A stretch of 62,986 bases of DNA, taken from positions 1-62,986 of the forward strand of contig NZ_FWFD01000012.1 of assembly GCF_900163795.1 (NCBI RefSeq). The letters are read 5' to 3'. Position numbers and translations under genes: made by a program. Source of the DNA: Vagococcus fluvialis bH819 (lineage in GTDB: Bacteria > Bacillota > Bacilli > Lactobacillales > Vagococcaceae). Shown piece by piece: positions 7,062 through 17,382 of this stretch; position 1 is the first letter of the stretch, and each line of letters starts with the position of its first letter. Under the pieces are notes generated by a model. That model was not told the origin of the DNA. It searched no databases and saw only the letters and a list, made by a program, of their open reading frames with translations.

Positions 7062-7715
7062 TTACTTCCCTTCAAATTGTTGTTTAAAATCATACTTTTT
7101 AAAGTAAGGATAAGAAAGACATAACCAACTTGCTCCAATTAAAAAGCCACCCATAATATCAGTTGGGTAGTGGACGCCAACATAAATGCGACTTGTACCA
7201 ACGAGTAAAATTAAAAAACCAAGTATGATTTGGACAGTTAATCGCAATGATTTATTTTTAATAATCTTAGGTGCGATAAAAATTAATGTACCATAGAAAA
7301 GCATACTACCTGAAGCATGCCCACTGGGAAAGCTTTTACCACTGGCTTCAACTAAATGTTCTACAGAAGGTCTTTCTCGATTGAAAAATAATTTTAACAG
7401 AACATTACCAATACCTTGAATTAGAGCAATATTAATTATTAGCCAATATGCCGCTATTTTTTCTTTAAATTTGAATAATAGTAGAAAAGCAACCGCTGTG
7501 AGCAGAACAATGGTTACAGTATTACCGAATTTAGTAATATAAGTGAAGAAGAGTGTTTTTCCTTCTGTTAGATTTCCTCTAATAAGGTGAATAATGGGGC
7601 TGTCGATACTTGATAAAATCGTTTCGTTTACTTTTACAAAATAAGCAATTACTGCAAAAAGTAAAAGAAATAAACTTCCTGCATATTGCCAATATAGTTG
7701 CTTGTTTTTTGTCAT
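7062..7715 (-). CDS. PAP2-family membrane phosphatase
   Basis: A 217-residue integral membrane phosphatase with about six helices. The three acid-phosphatase motifs are present: KLFFNRERP, the PSGH motif in SFPSGHASGS, and SRIYVGVHYPTD with the catalytic His and Asp. Relatives hydrolyse undecaprenyl pyrophosphate (BcrC type) or lipid phosphates (PgpB type) at the outer face of the membrane; which one is not decidable. The ribosome site TGGAGGATTTTTT precedes ATG. It is first in an apparent operon with mnmL-mnmM, a pairing with no obvious shared role. Confidence 0.9.
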   Translation of the reverse strand: MTKNKQLYWQYAGSLFLLLFAVIAYFVKVNETILSSIDSPIIHLIRGNLTEGKTLFFTYITKFGNTVTIVLLTAVAFLLLFKFKEKIAAYWLIINIALIQGIGNVLLKLFFNRERPSVEHLVEASGKSFPSGHASGSMLFYGTLIFIAPKIIKNKSLRLTVQIILGFLILLVGTSRIYVGVHYPTDIMGGFLIGASWLCLSYPYFKKYDFKQQFEGK

Positions 7716-7743
7716 AAAAAATCCTCCATAAAATTAAAAATAT

Positions 7744-7781
7744 AATAATAAAGAGCCCATTTTATAGGGCTCTTTATTATT
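7744..7781 (-). terminator. Terminator after the DUF4097 gene
   Basis: A 15-bp stem AATAATAAAGAGCCC/GGGCTCTTTATTATT followed on the minus strand by an AT-rich tail with TTTTT. It separates the DUF4097 operon from the PAP2 operon. Confidence 0.75.
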
Positions 7782-7800
7782 ATAACATGCTTTTTTCATA

Positions 7801-8850
7801 TTAATGGTCTTCGTATTGTGTGTCGTCTGAATCCAGTTCATTTATAGTGATATCACCATTTTTAGAAGTGGCTTTAATTAAGGCATCACCTTTGTTACTG
7901 GTGAAAGTTGTTTCAGATGATAAATTTTTATTAAAAATAGAAAGTAGCCCATATTCCGTTTTTAAATCAAATTTATTTTTATTATAGGATGGCTTATCAA
8001 GCTCTATTGTCAGGTTACCATGAGTGGTTTCTAGGGCGACATCATGAGTAATGTTATTTGAGTGATAAAAAACATCACCATTCTTATTAGTAATATTAAC
8101 GCTTCCTTTAGTATGATTAATTTCAGATTGCCCATTTTGATTGTCGATTGTTATGTTACCTTTAGTATTAGCTGTAAAAGCGTCTCCGTTTTTTACTTTC
8201 ATGTTAAGTTCTGAAAAAAGAGTATCGTCTACAGAAAGGTTACCGCTGCTTGTATTAAGCAAAATATTTTTTTCAATCTTAGATTGAGAGACTGAAATAT
8301 CACCGTGTTGATTATTAACAATTAGTGATTGGGCAGAAAGATCATTTATCCCAATATATCCTCTATTCGTCTGAATTTCTAATTGAGATAATAAAAGAGT
8401 GTTAACGTTGACGTCCACCTTTTCGCCCTTGATCGTTATTTTTTTATATTTTTCGGGTAAACGTAAGGAAATGCTATCGTCAGAAATATCATTAAAAGAA
8501 AAAACGGAAGGTTGAATTTTTTTATGCTGTCTTTTGTTATCAATAGTAACTAAAGTTTTTTTGTCTTTTTTTTGAATATCCCAATTTGTAGATTCATTTT
8601 GATTATTACTGAATGTAAGACCTTGCTTATTCATATGAACATAGTCGTCTTGTGAGGGGGATAGATAGACTGTCGCCCCATTTTTAAGTTCTAGAACAAG
8701 TTCTTCTGAACCGTCGTATTTGAATTTTTTATTGACTTCACTTGCTTTTCGTTCAACTTCAAGCTTTTGATAGAAAATAACACTTCCAATTCCACCACCA
8801 ACAATTAGCAATAAAGCAAACACTAAAACAAAAATCTTGAATTTTTTCAT
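7801..8850 (-). CDS. Membrane-anchored DUF4097 (LiaG-like putative adhesin) protein
   Basis: A 349-residue protein with one N-terminal transmembrane helix (about 5-27) and a long extracellular region of repeated beta-strand units (patterns such as NGDxxxxxxxGNITIDNQNG). This is the right-handed beta-solenoid of DUF4097/DUF4098, as in LiaG. I start it at ATG 8850, which follows AAGGAGAG and overlaps the stop of the preceding gene as ATGA; the longer frame to 8886 lacks a ribosome site. With the HAAS-domain protein upstream it forms a standard two-gene envelope module. Members are linked to cell-envelope stress but have no known activity. Confidence 0.82.
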   Translation of the reverse strand: MKKFKIFVLVFALLLIVGGGIGSVIFYQKLEVERKASEVNKKFKYDGSEELVLELKNGATVYLSPSQDDYVHMNKQGLTFSNNQNESTNWDIQKKDKKTLVTIDNKRQHKKIQPSVFSFNDISDDSISLRLPEKYKKITIKGEKVDVNVNTLLLSQLEIQTNRGYIGINDLSAQSLIVNNQHGDISVSQSKIEKNILLNTSSGNLSVDDTLFSELNMKVKNGDAFTANTKGNITIDNQNGQSEINHTKGSVNITNKNGDVFYHSNNITHDVALETTHGNLTIELDKPSYNKNKFDLKTEYGLLSIFNKNLSSETTFTSNKGDALIKATSKNGDITINELDSDDTQYEDH

Positions 8851-9494
8851 AGTGCGCGCTCTCCTTTCAGAACTTGTAAATTCCATTTTAAATAAGATTT
8901 AAGCAAGTTAAAGCTTATTTTAGTAAAGGGAAGCATGATGAGTGAACCAATTAAACCGACTCCAAGCATCACAATTGAAACAGAAAGCTGGAAGAAGCCG
9001 AAGACGTTCATTGCTGTTAGAATAGAATATATGCCCATGAACGGACTACCGATAAAACAAACAGTTAAAACCCATCCAATAAATAAGACAAGTCCCCATC
9101 CAAATATTAACCACAACATAAAAAATAGGTTTAAAAAGATAATCCCTGTGATTTGAAAAAAGCGAATAAAGCCAGAATCATGTGAAGAGCGTGTTTGCTG
9201 GTTAGCGAAATAGGGGTGTTCTGATTCTTTTAGAGAGTCCTCTTGAGCTGAAAATTCTAACCAATCATTGCCATGAGTATTAGGAGCTTCCAGTTCCAAA
9301 TTAAATTCTTTTAAAATCGAAATAGCTATCTCTTTAGGTGAAGCTAATTCTTTAGTAATTTGATATTCATTTAAACCATTTGCTAATTTTTCAGCAAATA
9401 GATCTTCATATTTTTGAAGAATAGCTTGCTGATCTGTTAAAGAGAGCTGACGAAGATGTAATTTTAATTCGATTAAAAAATGCTCTTTATTCAT
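8847..9494 (-). CDS. HAAS-domain (DUF1700) membrane protein
   Basis: A 215-residue protein with an N-terminal HAAS/DUF1700 helical domain (about 1-85; note the conserved LLxxYEDLFAEKLANG-like segment) and four hydrophobic helices (about 112-205). The start is ATG 9494 behind AAGGAAGG; the frame extends further upstream but without a site. It is coupled to the DUF4097 gene by a 4-bp ATGA overlap. HAAS-DUF4097 pairs are normally preceded by a PadR regulator; none is present here. The function is probably envelope sensing or signalling, by family analogy only. Confidence 0.82.
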   Translation of the reverse strand: MNKEHFLIELKLHLRQLSLTDQQAILQKYEDLFAEKLANGLNEYQITKELASPKEIAISILKEFNLELEAPNTHGNDWLEFSAQEDSLKESEHPYFANQQTRSSHDSGFIRFFQITGIIFLNLFFMLWLIFGWGLVLFIGWVLTVCFIGSPFMGIYSILTAMNVFGFFQLSVSIVMLGVGLIGSLIMLPFTKISFNLLKSYLKWNLQVLKGERAL

Positions 9495-9528
9495 GATTTT
9501 TTCCTTCCTTGACTGTTTTATTAAGTTT

Positions 9529-9557
9529 AATATACCTTCAAAATCAGGTGATAACAA
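9529..9557 (-). promoter_or_regulatory. Sigma-A promoter of the HAAS-DUF4097 operon
   Basis: On the minus strand, TTGTTA (9557-9552) and TATATT (9534-9529) are separated by exactly 17 bp, about 35 bp before the start codon. Confidence 0.7.
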
Positions 9558-9667
9558 GGCGCTTAGGGAAAAATCGGGCTAAAGTATGAGCTTGTATTTA
9601 GCAAAAATTGTATGTCGAAGAGATTACAAATTATTACTGCTCAGTAGAATATCTTGCTATCTATATA

Positions 9668-9697
9668 TTGAGATGTTTTAATAGTAGTATCTATATA
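9668..9697 (+). promoter_or_regulatory. Probable promoter of the LysM glucosaminidase gene
   Basis: TTGAGA (9668-9673) and TATATA (9692-9697) with an 18-bp spacer, about 60 bp upstream of the start codon. The region is AT-rich, so the assignment is moderate. Confidence 0.5.
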
Positions 9698-9756
9698 AAA
9701 TACGGTTTTAAAAAACGGATGATTTTTATTTTAATGATAAAGGATGAGAAATATAA

Positions 9757-12753
9757 ATGAAAAAGATCGATAAAAAAGAACTATTAACTAAACAACCAGT
9801 TATTAAAAATGTATCCCTTTTTGGTGTCACAATGATGATTTCTTCATCTGTTCTGATACCAGGAATTACAACAAAAGCTTATGCTGATGCTGCAAATGAT
9901 TTGTCGTCAGAAACATCAGAAAAAGTAAGTCAAGAAGTAGAGACAAAACAAGACTCTCAAGAAGAAGCAATGACATTAAATACGATTGAAACAGTGTCAC
10001 AAGTGACGGAAGAGCAAAATCAATTAGATTTAGATATAACCCTAAATGCATTACGTTCTGATAATTTAGAAACGATTATAAAAATATCACCTAATGTTAA
10101 CTTAGTTTGGGATGAAACCAAGAATCAAGTTAAAGATGAAACAGGTAATGTTGTGGGAACTTATACGTTTGATGAAGCGTTGAATCAAGTGAAGTTAACT
10201 TTTGTTAAAGGAGGCTTTACTCAGGCTAAGTTAGTCATTCCAGTTTCTTTTAAAAAATTTGAATTAACAGATCAAACTATTACAGCATCAATCGGTCAAA
10301 ATATGATATCAAAACATATTTCAACTGAACGTAAAATAGAAGAAACTAGTGAAGAAAAAGAGATAGAAAGTAGCTCGTCAGAAAAAGAGATGACTTCTGA
10401 AAGTGTGACAGAAACAAGTACATCTTCAACTAAGGAACTTGAAACGATATCTTCTAAAGAACAAGAAAAACAGATAACTTCAACAACTGAAAGTTCGTCT
10501 AAAGCAAGTGAGTCTACAACATCTATTACTAAAGAAGAATCAAAACCATCGATAGATAGTTCAACGTCAACTTTAGAGAGTAAAGAGAGTGAGTCAACTA
10601 GCACGACTACTTCAAAAGAAGAAAGTAAAGAAACAACAAAAGAAACCACAAAAGAAGAACCTAAACCATCTGAAACAAAAGAGTCAGCGAGCGCAAAAGA
10701 ATCAGAAGAAAAAAAAGAAGAACCTAAACCAGCAATGAAACGAGCTGCAGCAGCGCCTGTCATGCAAGGTCCAATTGAGCCGATTGCTCCACCAAAACCA
10801 GCAGCATTTACAACCCGTGCCGCAACGCCACAAGCTCAATTTATTGAAGACACAGCATATCATGCTCAACAAGTAGCAGGGGCAAATGATTTATACGCTT
10901 CAGTGATGATTGCTCAAGCTATCTTAGAGAGTGGTTATGGTTCAAGTACTTTATCATCACCACCAAATCATAATTTATTTGGTGTTAAAGGAAGTTATAA
11001 TGGTCAGTCGGTTAACATGCAAACCTGGGAACATTTTGATGGCCAAAATGTCATTATTAATGCTCAATTTAGAAAATATCCATCATATCGTGAATCTTTT
11101 GAAGACAATGCGAGAGTTTTAAAAACAACTTCGTTTTCACCTGGTGTGTATTTTTATGCTGGTGCTTGGAAGTCAGGAACTAATTCTTATCAAGATGCAA
11201 CACAGTGGTTAACTGGACGCTATGCAACAGATCCTAATTATAATAATAAATTGAATAATTTAATTGTTACACATAACCTGACTCAGTATGATTCACCAGG
11301 GAGTGGCAAACCAAATAATAATTCAGGTTCAAATAACAACAACAACTCAAGCAACAATAATAATAATAATACGAGTAATGCTAGCACACATACAGTAAAA
11401 AGTGGTGATACATTATATGGTATTAGCTCACAGTATGGTGTCAGTGTGGCACAGATTAAATCATGGAATAACTTATCTAGTGATACAATCTATGTTGGAC
11501 AAAAATTAAAAGTGAAAAATAATGGTGGAAGTACAACGAAGCCAACCAAACCAAAACCAACAACACCGACGAAACCAACAGATAATGGAAATACCAATAA
11601 TAACAATCAATCCGCAGATACCTATACAGTAAAAAGTGGTGATACATTGTATGGTATTAGTTTAAAAAGTGGAGTAAGTGTAGCTCAGATTAAGCAATGG
11701 AATAATCTAACAAGTGACACAATCTATGTCGGACAAAAATTAAAAATAAAAAATAGTGGTGGAAGTACAACGAATCCACCGAAACCGACAGCACCAAATA
11801 AACCAATCGATAATGGAAATACAAGTAATAATAATCAAAATACAAGTACTTACACAGTCAAACGAGGCGATACATTATATGGTATTAGTTTAAAACATGG
11901 TGTGAGTGTTGCGCAGATCAAACAATGGAATAACTTATCTAGTGACACAATCTATGTTGGCCAAAAATTAAAAGTGAAAAGTGGTGGTGGGAGTACAGCA
12001 AAACCGAAACCAACAACACCAACTAATAATAATTCAAGTAATACTAAAACACACACAGTTAAACGAGGCGATACATTATATGGTATTAGCTTACAAAATG
12101 GTGTCAGTGTAGCTCAGATTAAGTCATGGAATAATTTATCAAGTGATACAATCTATGTTGGACAAAAGTTAACAGTTAATGGTCAAAAATCAACATCAGC
12201 TAATCACAATAATAAACCAGCACCAACCAAACCTGTAGCAAGTAAAACTCACACAGTACAACGTGGGGATACTCTTTATGGTATCGGATTACGCTACGGT
12301 GTGAATAGTAACGATATAAAAAAATGGAATAATCTATCTAGTGATATGATTTATGTCGGACAAACGTTATCAATCAATAGTCAACAATCGAATAAGAGTC
12401 AATCCTCAAAATCAACAACAAAAGGGAATGTCTCGGCTTCGTCTCATACAGTGCAAAGAGGGGATTCGCTATACCAAATAGCTCTTAAATACAATGTGAG
12501 TGTAAGTGATTTGAAGATGGTTAATGGTTTATCTAGTGATTTAATCTATGTGGGGCAGACATTAAAAATTCCAGGAACAACGAAAGTGGCGAAACGCCAA
12601 TCAACAAACAAAACGAAACGCCATGAAGTCAAATCAGGGGATTCATTATGGTCATTATCAAGAGAGTATAATACAAGTGTGTCTCAAATTAAAACTTGGA
12701 ATAAATTATCAAGTGATGTGATTTATAAGGGTCAAAATTTAAGAGTAGGCTAA
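9757..12753 (+). CDS. Secreted N-acetylglucosaminidase autolysin with seven LysM repeats
   Basis: A 998-residue autolysin comparable to enterococcal AtlA. Order: signal peptide with a long N-region (about 1-45, ending near AYADA), a beta-like stretch, a Ser/Thr/Glu-rich low-complexity stalk (about 195-330), a glucosaminidase domain of family GH73 (about 360-510) with probable catalytic Glu391 in AILESGYG, then seven LysM domains beginning near residue 545, joined by Asn/Thr/Pro/Lys linkers. It should cleave between GlcNAc and MurNAc to separate daughter cells; LysM domains bind the glycan. The first four LysM repeats are nearly identical, the last three more diverged. AtlA-type enzymes usually have six LysM domains. 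Its start follows AAGGATGAG. Confidence 0.95.
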   Translation: MKKIDKKELLTKQPVIKNVSLFGVTMMISSSVLIPGITTKAYADAANDLSSETSEKVSQEVETKQDSQEEAMTLNTIETVSQVTEEQNQLDLDITLNALRSDNLETIIKISPNVNLVWDETKNQVKDETGNVVGTYTFDEALNQVKLTFVKGGFTQAKLVIPVSFKKFELTDQTITASIGQNMISKHISTERKIEETSEEKEIESSSSEKEMTSESVTETSTSSTKELETISSKEQEKQITSTTESSSKASESTTSITKEESKPSIDSSTSTLESKESESTSTTTSKEESKETTKETTKEEPKPSETKESASAKESEEKKEEPKPAMKRAAAAPVMQGPIEPIAPPKPAAFTTRAATPQAQFIEDTAYHAQQVAGANDLYASVMIAQAILESGYGSSTLSSPPNHNLFGVKGSYNGQSVNMQTWEHFDGQNVIINAQFRKYPSYRESFEDNARVLKTTSFSPGVYFYAGAWKSGTNSYQDATQWLTGRYATDPNYNNKLNNLIVTHNLTQYDSPGSGKPNNNSGSNNNNNSSNNNNNNTSNASTHTVKSGDTLYGISSQYGVSVAQIKSWNNLSSDTIYVGQKLKVKNNGGSTTKPTKPKPTTPTKPTDNGNTNNNNQSADTYTVKSGDTLYGISLKSGVSVAQIKQWNNLTSDTIYVGQKLKIKNSGGSTTNPPKPTAPNKPIDNGNTSNNNQNTSTYTVKRGDTLYGISLKHGVSVAQIKQWNNLSSDTIYVGQKLKVKSGGGSTAKPKPTTPTNNNSSNTKTHTVKRGDTLYGISLQNGVSVAQIKSWNNLSSDTIYVGQKLTVNGQKSTSANHNNKPAPTKPVASKTHTVQRGDTLYGIGLRYGVNSNDIKKWNNLSSDMIYVGQTLSINSQQSNKSQSSKSTTKGNVSASSHTVQRGDSLYQIALKYNVSVSDLKMVNGLSSDLIYVGQTLKIPGTTKVAKRQSTNKTKRHEVKSGDSLWSLSREYNTSVSQIKTWNKLSSDVIYKGQNLRVG
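11389..12750 (+). repeat. Seven LysM-encoding repeats
   Basis: Repeats start near 11389, 11620, 11850, 12050, 12247, 12445 and 12622, each about 130 bp and separated by variable low-complexity linkers. All contain a GGxGATxCxxTATATGGTAT-like core encoding GDTLYGI (copies 1-5) or GDSL (6-7). The high nucleotide identity between copies 1-4 suggests recent duplication or gene conversion. Confidence 0.9.
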
Positions 12754-12814
12754 GTCACCTGATTTAGTTGCCAAGTAAAATTGATTCTGTTATCATAAGT
12801 TTAATATAAACGAC

Positions 12815-13047
12815 AATGACGAGAAGTAGTAAGGTGGAAACTTTTTAAGAGAGTGTACGTTGGTGCGAGTACATAAAGTCAAGGAAGCCTGAACTTAGCT
12901 CTGAGTTTGCTTATTATAAGCCGGGATCAGCCCGTTATCATGATTAGAGATGTTACGTATTTTGTAGTAACATAAAAATAGGTGGTACCACGTTAGATAT
13001 CAACGTCCTATAAAAGCTGATTTTAGGCTTTTATAGGGCTTTTTTTA
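12815..13047 (+). promoter_or_regulatory. T-box leader controlling leuS
   Basis: An untranslated leader of about 230 bases with the diagnostic T-box sequence AGGTGGTACCACG at 12980-12992 and an AGTAGTAAGG motif near the base of stem I. In the specifier region, GAA-CTT-A places the Leu codon CUU at 12894-12896, a reading based on the usual position. Uncharged tRNA-Leu should stabilise the antiterminator and let transcription enter leuS. A candidate promoter (TTGATT at 12781 with an AATATAAA -10 region near 12805) lies upstream. Confidence 0.92.
13007..13047 (+). terminator. T-box intrinsic terminator
   Basis: CCTATAAAAGC (13007-13017) pairs with GCTTTTATAGG (13027-13037) and is followed by GCTTTTTTT. 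It competes with the T-box antiterminator and ends 22 bases before leuS. Confidence 0.92.
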
Positions 13048-13069
13048 TTATACTTTAGGAGGAAAAAAA

Positions 13070-15484
13070 ATGGCGTATAATCATATTGAGATTGAAAAAA
13101 AATGGCAAAAATATTGGACAAAGGATCAAACCTTTAAAACAGAGGATAATTCAGATAAGGAAAAATTTTACGCACTTGATATGTTTCCTTATCCTTCAGG
13201 TCAAGGTCTTCATGTAGGACATCCTAAAGGATATACATCAACAGACGTTTTAGCCCGTTTCAAACGATCAAAAGGATTTAATGTTTTACACCCAATGGGA
13301 TGGGACGCTTTTGGTTTACCTGCTGAACAATATGCTTTGGATACAGGAAATGATCCGGCTGAATTTACAGAAAAAAATATTCAAACATTTAAACGTCAAT
13401 TAAATGCTTTAGGTTTTAGTTTTGATTGGGAACGTGAAATTAACACAACAGATCCTAGTTACTACAAATGGACCCAATGGATTTTCACGAAATTATTTGA
13501 AAAAGGTCTGGCTTACGAAGCAGAAGTAGCCGTTAACTGGTGCCCAGCTTTAGGAACTGTGTTAGCCAATGAAGAAGTTATTGATGGTAAATCAGAGCGT
13601 GGAGGTCATCCTGTTTTCCGTAAACCAATGAAACAATGGATGTTAAAAATCACCGCTTATGCGGACCGTTTAGTGGATGATTTAGAATTAATTGATTGGC
13701 CAGAAAGTGTTAAAGATATGCAACGCAACTGGATTGGTCGTTCTGAAGGAGCTAATGTTGCCTTTAAAATCAAGGAATCAGACAAAGAATTTACGGTATT
13801 CACAACACGCCCTGATACATTATTTGGCGCAACATATGCTGTTCTCGCTCCAGAATTAAATTTAGTGCAAGAAATTACTACGCCTGAGCAAAAAGCAGAA
13901 ATTGATGCGTATATTACAGAAGCAGGGAAAAAATCAGATTTAGACCGTACAGAATTATCAAAAGAAAAAACTGGTGTCTTTACAGGTGCTTACGCAGTTA
14001 ACCCAGTAAATGGTAAAGAAATGCCAATTTGGATTGCTGATTATGTGTTATCGACTTATGGAACAGGGGCTATTATGGCAGTTCCTGCTCATGACGAGCG
14101 AGACTATGAATTTGCTAAAGAATTTAATTTAGATATTATCGCTGTTTTAGAAGGTGGCAATGTTGAAGAATCAGCGTTTACTGAGGATGGTATCCATATT
14201 AATTCAGACTTTTTAGATGGTTTAAACAAAGAGGAAGCAATCGAAAAAATGCTAGCGTGGCTAGAGAAAGAAAGTGTTGGTCAGAAAGAAACAAGTTATC
14301 GTTTACGTGATTGGCTATTTTCTCGTCAACGTTATTGGGGTGAACCAATTCCAATTATTCATTGGGAAGATGGCTCAATGACAGCTATTCCAGAAGAGCA
14401 GTTGCCACTAATTTTACCAAAATCAAAAAATATTAAACCAAGTGGCACCGGTGAATCTCCTTTAGCTAATATGGAAGAGTGGATTAATGTTGTCGATGAA
14501 AAAACAGGGATGAAAGGTCGCCGTGAAACGAATACAATGCCGCAATGGGCAGGTAGTTCATGGTATTATTTACGCTTTATTGATCCGCATAACACAGAAT
14601 TTTTAGCTGATCCAGAAAAAATAAAAGAATGGTTACCAGTGGATGTTTATTTGGGTGGAGCAGAACATGCCGTACTTCATTTACTATATGCTCGTTTCTG
14701 GCATAAATTCTTATATGATATCGGTGTGGTATCAACTAAAGAACCGTTCCAAACACTTTACAATCAAGGGATGATTTTAGGTGAAGGTAATGAAAAAATG
14801 TCTAAATCTAAAGGCAATGTTGTTAATCCTGATGATGTGGTAGAAGAGTTTGGAGCAGACACACTTAGACTTTATGAGATGTTTATGGGACCACTTGATG
14901 CCTCAGTAGCTTGGAGTGAAAAAGGTCTTGAAGGTAGCCGTAAATTCTTAGATCGAGTATGGCGTTTATATATTGACGATAATGCTGTCTTACGTGATCG
15001 AATTACAACCCATAATGATGGCAAGTTAACAAAAGTTTATCACCAAACAGTGAAAAAAGTGACAGAAGATATTGAACAATTACACTTTAATACAGCTATT
15101 TCTCAGTTAATGATTTTTGTGAACGAAGCTTATAAAGCAGAAGCTCTACCAGTTGAATACATGAATGGATTTTTACAGTTACTAGCACCAATCACTCCAT
15201 TTGTTGCTGAAGAATTATGGGAAAGAACAGGCCATAAAGAAAGTATTAGTAAGGAAGCATGGCCTGCATATGATGAGAAAGAACTTGTTGAAGATGAAAT
15301 CGAAGTGATTTTCCAAGTGAACGGTAAAGTAAAAGCAAAAGTAGTGATTGCTCGTGATTTAACAAAAGAAGCATTAGAAGCAGAAGCGCTAGCTAATGAG
15401 CAAGTAAAAGCGAACATTGAAGGCAAAACAATCCGTAAAATAATCGCAGTTCCAAACAAATTGGTAAACATTGTTGCTAACTAA
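13070..15484 (+). CDS. leuS: Leucyl-tRNA synthetase
   Basis: A class I aminoacyl-tRNA synthetase of 804 residues, full length for bacterial LeuRS. The HIGH signature is HVGH at residues 48-51, the CP1 editing domain includes [12 protein letters not shown], and the second signature KMSKS is at 576-580. The cytosolic enzyme charges tRNA-Leu and hydrolyses misacylated product. The TTTAGGAGGAAAAAAA site precedes ATG. Expression is governed by the T-box leader directly upstream. Confidence 0.99.
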   Translation: MAYNHIEIEKKWQKYWTKDQTFKTEDNSDKEKFYALDMFPYPSGQGLHVGHPKGYTSTDVLARFKRSKGFNVLHPMGWDAFGLPAEQYALDTGNDPAEFTEKNIQTFKRQLNALGFSFDWEREINTTDPSYYKWTQWIFTKLFEKGLAYEAEVAVNWCPALGTVLANEEVIDGKSERGGHPVFRKPMKQWMLKITAYADRLVDDLELIDWPESVKDMQRNWIGRSEGANVAFKIKESDKEFTVFTTRPDTLFGATYAVLAPELNLVQEITTPEQKAEIDAYITEAGKKSDLDRTELSKEKTGVFTGAYAVNPVNGKEMPIWIADYVLSTYGTGAIMAVPAHDERDYEFAKEFNLDIIAVLEGGNVEESAFTEDGIHINSDFLDGLNKEEAIEKMLAWLEKESVGQKETSYRLRDWLFSRQRYWGEPIPIIHWEDGSMTAIPEEQLPLILPKSKNIKPSGTGESPLANMEEWINVVDEKTGMKGRRETNTMPQWAGSSWYYLRFIDPHNTEFLADPEKIKEWLPVDVYLGGAEHAVLHLLYARFWHKFLYDIGVVSTKEPFQTLYNQGMILGEGNEKMSKSKGNVVNPDDVVEEFGADTLRLYEMFMGPLDASVAWSEKGLEGSRKFLDRVWRLYIDDNAVLRDRITTHNDGKLTKVYHQTVKKVTEDIEQLHFNTAISQLMIFVNEAYKAEALPVEYMNGFLQLLAPITPFVAEELWERTGHKESISKEAWPAYDEKELVEDEIEVIFQVNGKVKAKVVIARDLTKEALEAEALANEQVKANIEGKTIRKIIAVPNKLVNIVAN

Positions 15485-15524
15485 CTTGATTCGTGAAATA
15501 GTGCTTAAATATTGTTAAAAGTGT

Positions 15525-15553
15525 TTGCATAAGTGATACTAAATGGCTACAAT
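15525..15553 (+). promoter_or_regulatory. Sigma-A promoter of the flippase gene
   Basis: TTGCAT (15525-15530), 17-bp spacer, TACAAT (15548-15553), 36 bp upstream of the ATG. I see no terminator between leuS and this promoter, so some read-through from leuS is possible. Confidence 0.7.
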
Positions 15554-15588
15554 TATAACAGTATAAGTAAGAAAGTTGGATAGAAAGC

Positions 15589-17235
15589 ATGACGAATCAA
15601 GAAACCTCTTTTGATGATAATGCAAAAGAGTTAAACGCTAAAGAGAAAATGGTTCGCGGCTCCCTTTGGATGACAATCGGTAATGTTTTATCTAGATTGT
15701 TAGGGGCAGTCTATATCATCCCATGGTATGCAATGATGGGAGAAAATGGTAAAATCGCGAACAGTCTATTTAATAAAGGCTACAATGTATATGCATTATT
15801 TTTAATGATTGCTACTGCAGGAATTCCAGGGGCAATTGCGAAGCAAGTATCATATTATAATTCTCAAAATGAGTATGGTATCAGTCAAAAATTATTTAAA
15901 AAAACTTTAACGATTATGGCTGGTTTTGGTGTTTTATGTGCAGGTGTGATGTATCTTATCTCTCCGATACTAGCAGCTGGAGATCCTAACCTAGTACCTG
16001 TGATGCGTGCATTAAGTGTATCTGTTCTGATTTTTCCAAGTATGAGTGTTATTCGTGGTTATTTCCAAGGAAATCAGGATATGATGCCGTCAGCAGTCTC
16101 ACAAATTGTTGAACAAATTGCGCGAGTATTCTACATGTTACTCATGACATTTATCATTATTAAAATGAGAGATGGAAATTATGTAGATGCCGTTATTCAG
16201 TCAACCTTTGCTGCTTTTATAGGGATGCTAGGTGCCTATGCTGCACTTATCTATTTTTATAAAAAACAAAAACCTCAAATGGATAAATTAGTTGCTGGAA
16301 GTAACAATGAATTATCGATTTCAGAAAATAGTTTAGTAAAAGAGATGTTAATTGAAGCTGTTCCATTTATTATTGTTGGATCAGCGATTACATTCTTTAA
16401 ATTAATTGATCAGTTTACGTTTGAGCCAATTATGGCAAGCTTTACTAATTTTTCAGATGATCAACTATCTGCTTTATTTAGTATTTTTAGTGCCAATCCT
16501 GATAAGCTCGTGATGATTACAATCTCATTAGCAGCAGGGATGGCGATGACAAGTCTACCACTTATCACAGAGGCGTTTACTAAACAGGATGAAGTTGGTT
16601 TGTCTAAGCTTGTAAGTGAGAATATTCAGTTGCTATTCTTTATTATGATGCCAGCAACATTTGGTATGATAACGTTAGCTGAACCGATGTATGTTCTGTT
16701 TTATGAACCAGATGTTTTAGGTATCAGTGTATTAGTCCAAGCAAGTTATATTGGTTTGATTATGGGCTATTTTATCTTAATCTCTACAACACTCCAAGGT
16801 CTGTATAAAAACAGTGATGCTATTTTTAATCTTGCAGTTGGGCTAATCATTAAGTTAGTTTTACAATATCCAATGATTAAGGCCTTTGAAGTTTATGGAC
16901 CTCTCTTGGCATCAGGCATAGGTTTTGCAGTATCAGCTTACTTGATGACGAAAAAAGTTCATGAGATAACGAAATTTAATTACTCCTTAACAATAAGACG
17001 AACGATTCTAATTTTTATTTTTAGTTTAATGATGTCTTTAGGGACTATGTTGACAAAATCATTCTTATACCTTTTCCTAAACCCTGAACGAAAATTCCAA
17101 GCATTGATTATTGTGATGATATCAGTTGCTGCCGGAATTGCGATATACGGCTGGCTAGTATTAAAAACAAGATTAGCAGACAAGTTAATGGGTGACAAAG
17201 TAGATAAAGTTAGAACAAAATTAAAGATTAAATAA
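15589..17235 (+). CDS. murJ: MurJ/YtgP-type lipid II or polysaccharide flippase
   Basis: A 548-residue polytopic membrane protein with about 14 helices in the MVF/MOP flippase superfamily. The N-terminal segment GSLWMTIGNVLSRLLGAVYIIPW, the Arg/Gly-rich SVIRGYFQGNQDM loop and the PSAVSQIVEQIARV segment are typical of the YtgP group, whose B. subtilis member flips lipid II. It should move undecaprenyl-linked wall precursor to the outer face. A second relative lies at 51903-53480. Membership of the superfamily is certain; lipid II as substrate is by homology. Confidence 0.88.
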   Translation: MTNQETSFDDNAKELNAKEKMVRGSLWMTIGNVLSRLLGAVYIIPWYAMMGENGKIANSLFNKGYNVYALFLMIATAGIPGAIAKQVSYYNSQNEYGISQKLFKKTLTIMAGFGVLCAGVMYLISPILAAGDPNLVPVMRALSVSVLIFPSMSVIRGYFQGNQDMMPSAVSQIVEQIARVFYMLLMTFIIIKMRDGNYVDAVIQSTFAAFIGMLGAYAALIYFYKKQKPQMDKLVAGSNNELSISENSLVKEMLIEAVPFIIVGSAITFFKLIDQFTFEPIMASFTNFSDDQLSALFSIFSANPDKLVMITISLAAGMAMTSLPLITEAFTKQDEVGLSKLVSENIQLLFFIMMPATFGMITLAEPMYVLFYEPDVLGISVLVQASYIGLIMGYFILISTTLQGLYKNSDAIFNLAVGLIIKLVLQYPMIKAFEVYGPLLASGIGFAVSAYLMTKKVHEITKFNYSLTIRRTILIFIFSLMMSLGTMLTKSFLYLFLNPERKFQALIIVMISVAAGIAIYGWLVLKTRLADKLMGDKVDKVRTKLKIK

Positions 17236-17247
17236 AAAGTGGAGAAA

Positions 17248-17365
17248 AAGGCGATTAGCTCCAGTTGTCCTAGGAGTTGCCTTTTGAACCTGAATTAAAA
17301 TAGGTTCGGGAAATTTTTTAGTATATAAAGTAAGAGGGGGCCTTTTTTGGTCGCCCTCTTATTTT
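17248..17365 (+). terminator. Three hairpins between the flippase and rsuA genes
   Basis: First, an imperfect AGGC..CTCC/GGAG..GCCT hairpin followed by TTTT (17248-17285). Second, GAACCT/AGGTTC with a U-run (17286-17318). Third, TAAGAGGG/CCCTCTTA followed by TTTTAATT (17331-17365), ending a few bases before the AGGAGGTC ribosome site of the next gene. The third is a good terminator, yet no promoter is visible between it and rsuA, so conditional read-through is possible. Confidence 0.6.
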
Positions 17366-17382
17366 AATTAGGAGGTCAAAAT

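Noticed and set aside
9866-10763. Antisense ORFs opposite the autolysin Ser/Thr/Glu-rich stalk
   Set aside because: They are produced by low-complexity codons on the other strand; their Val/Ser/Leu-rich composition and lack of initiation sites argue against real genes.
11389-12750. CRISPR-like array
   Set aside because: The repeats are about 130 bp, in frame and encode LysM domains; repeat and spacer sizes do not fit CRISPR.
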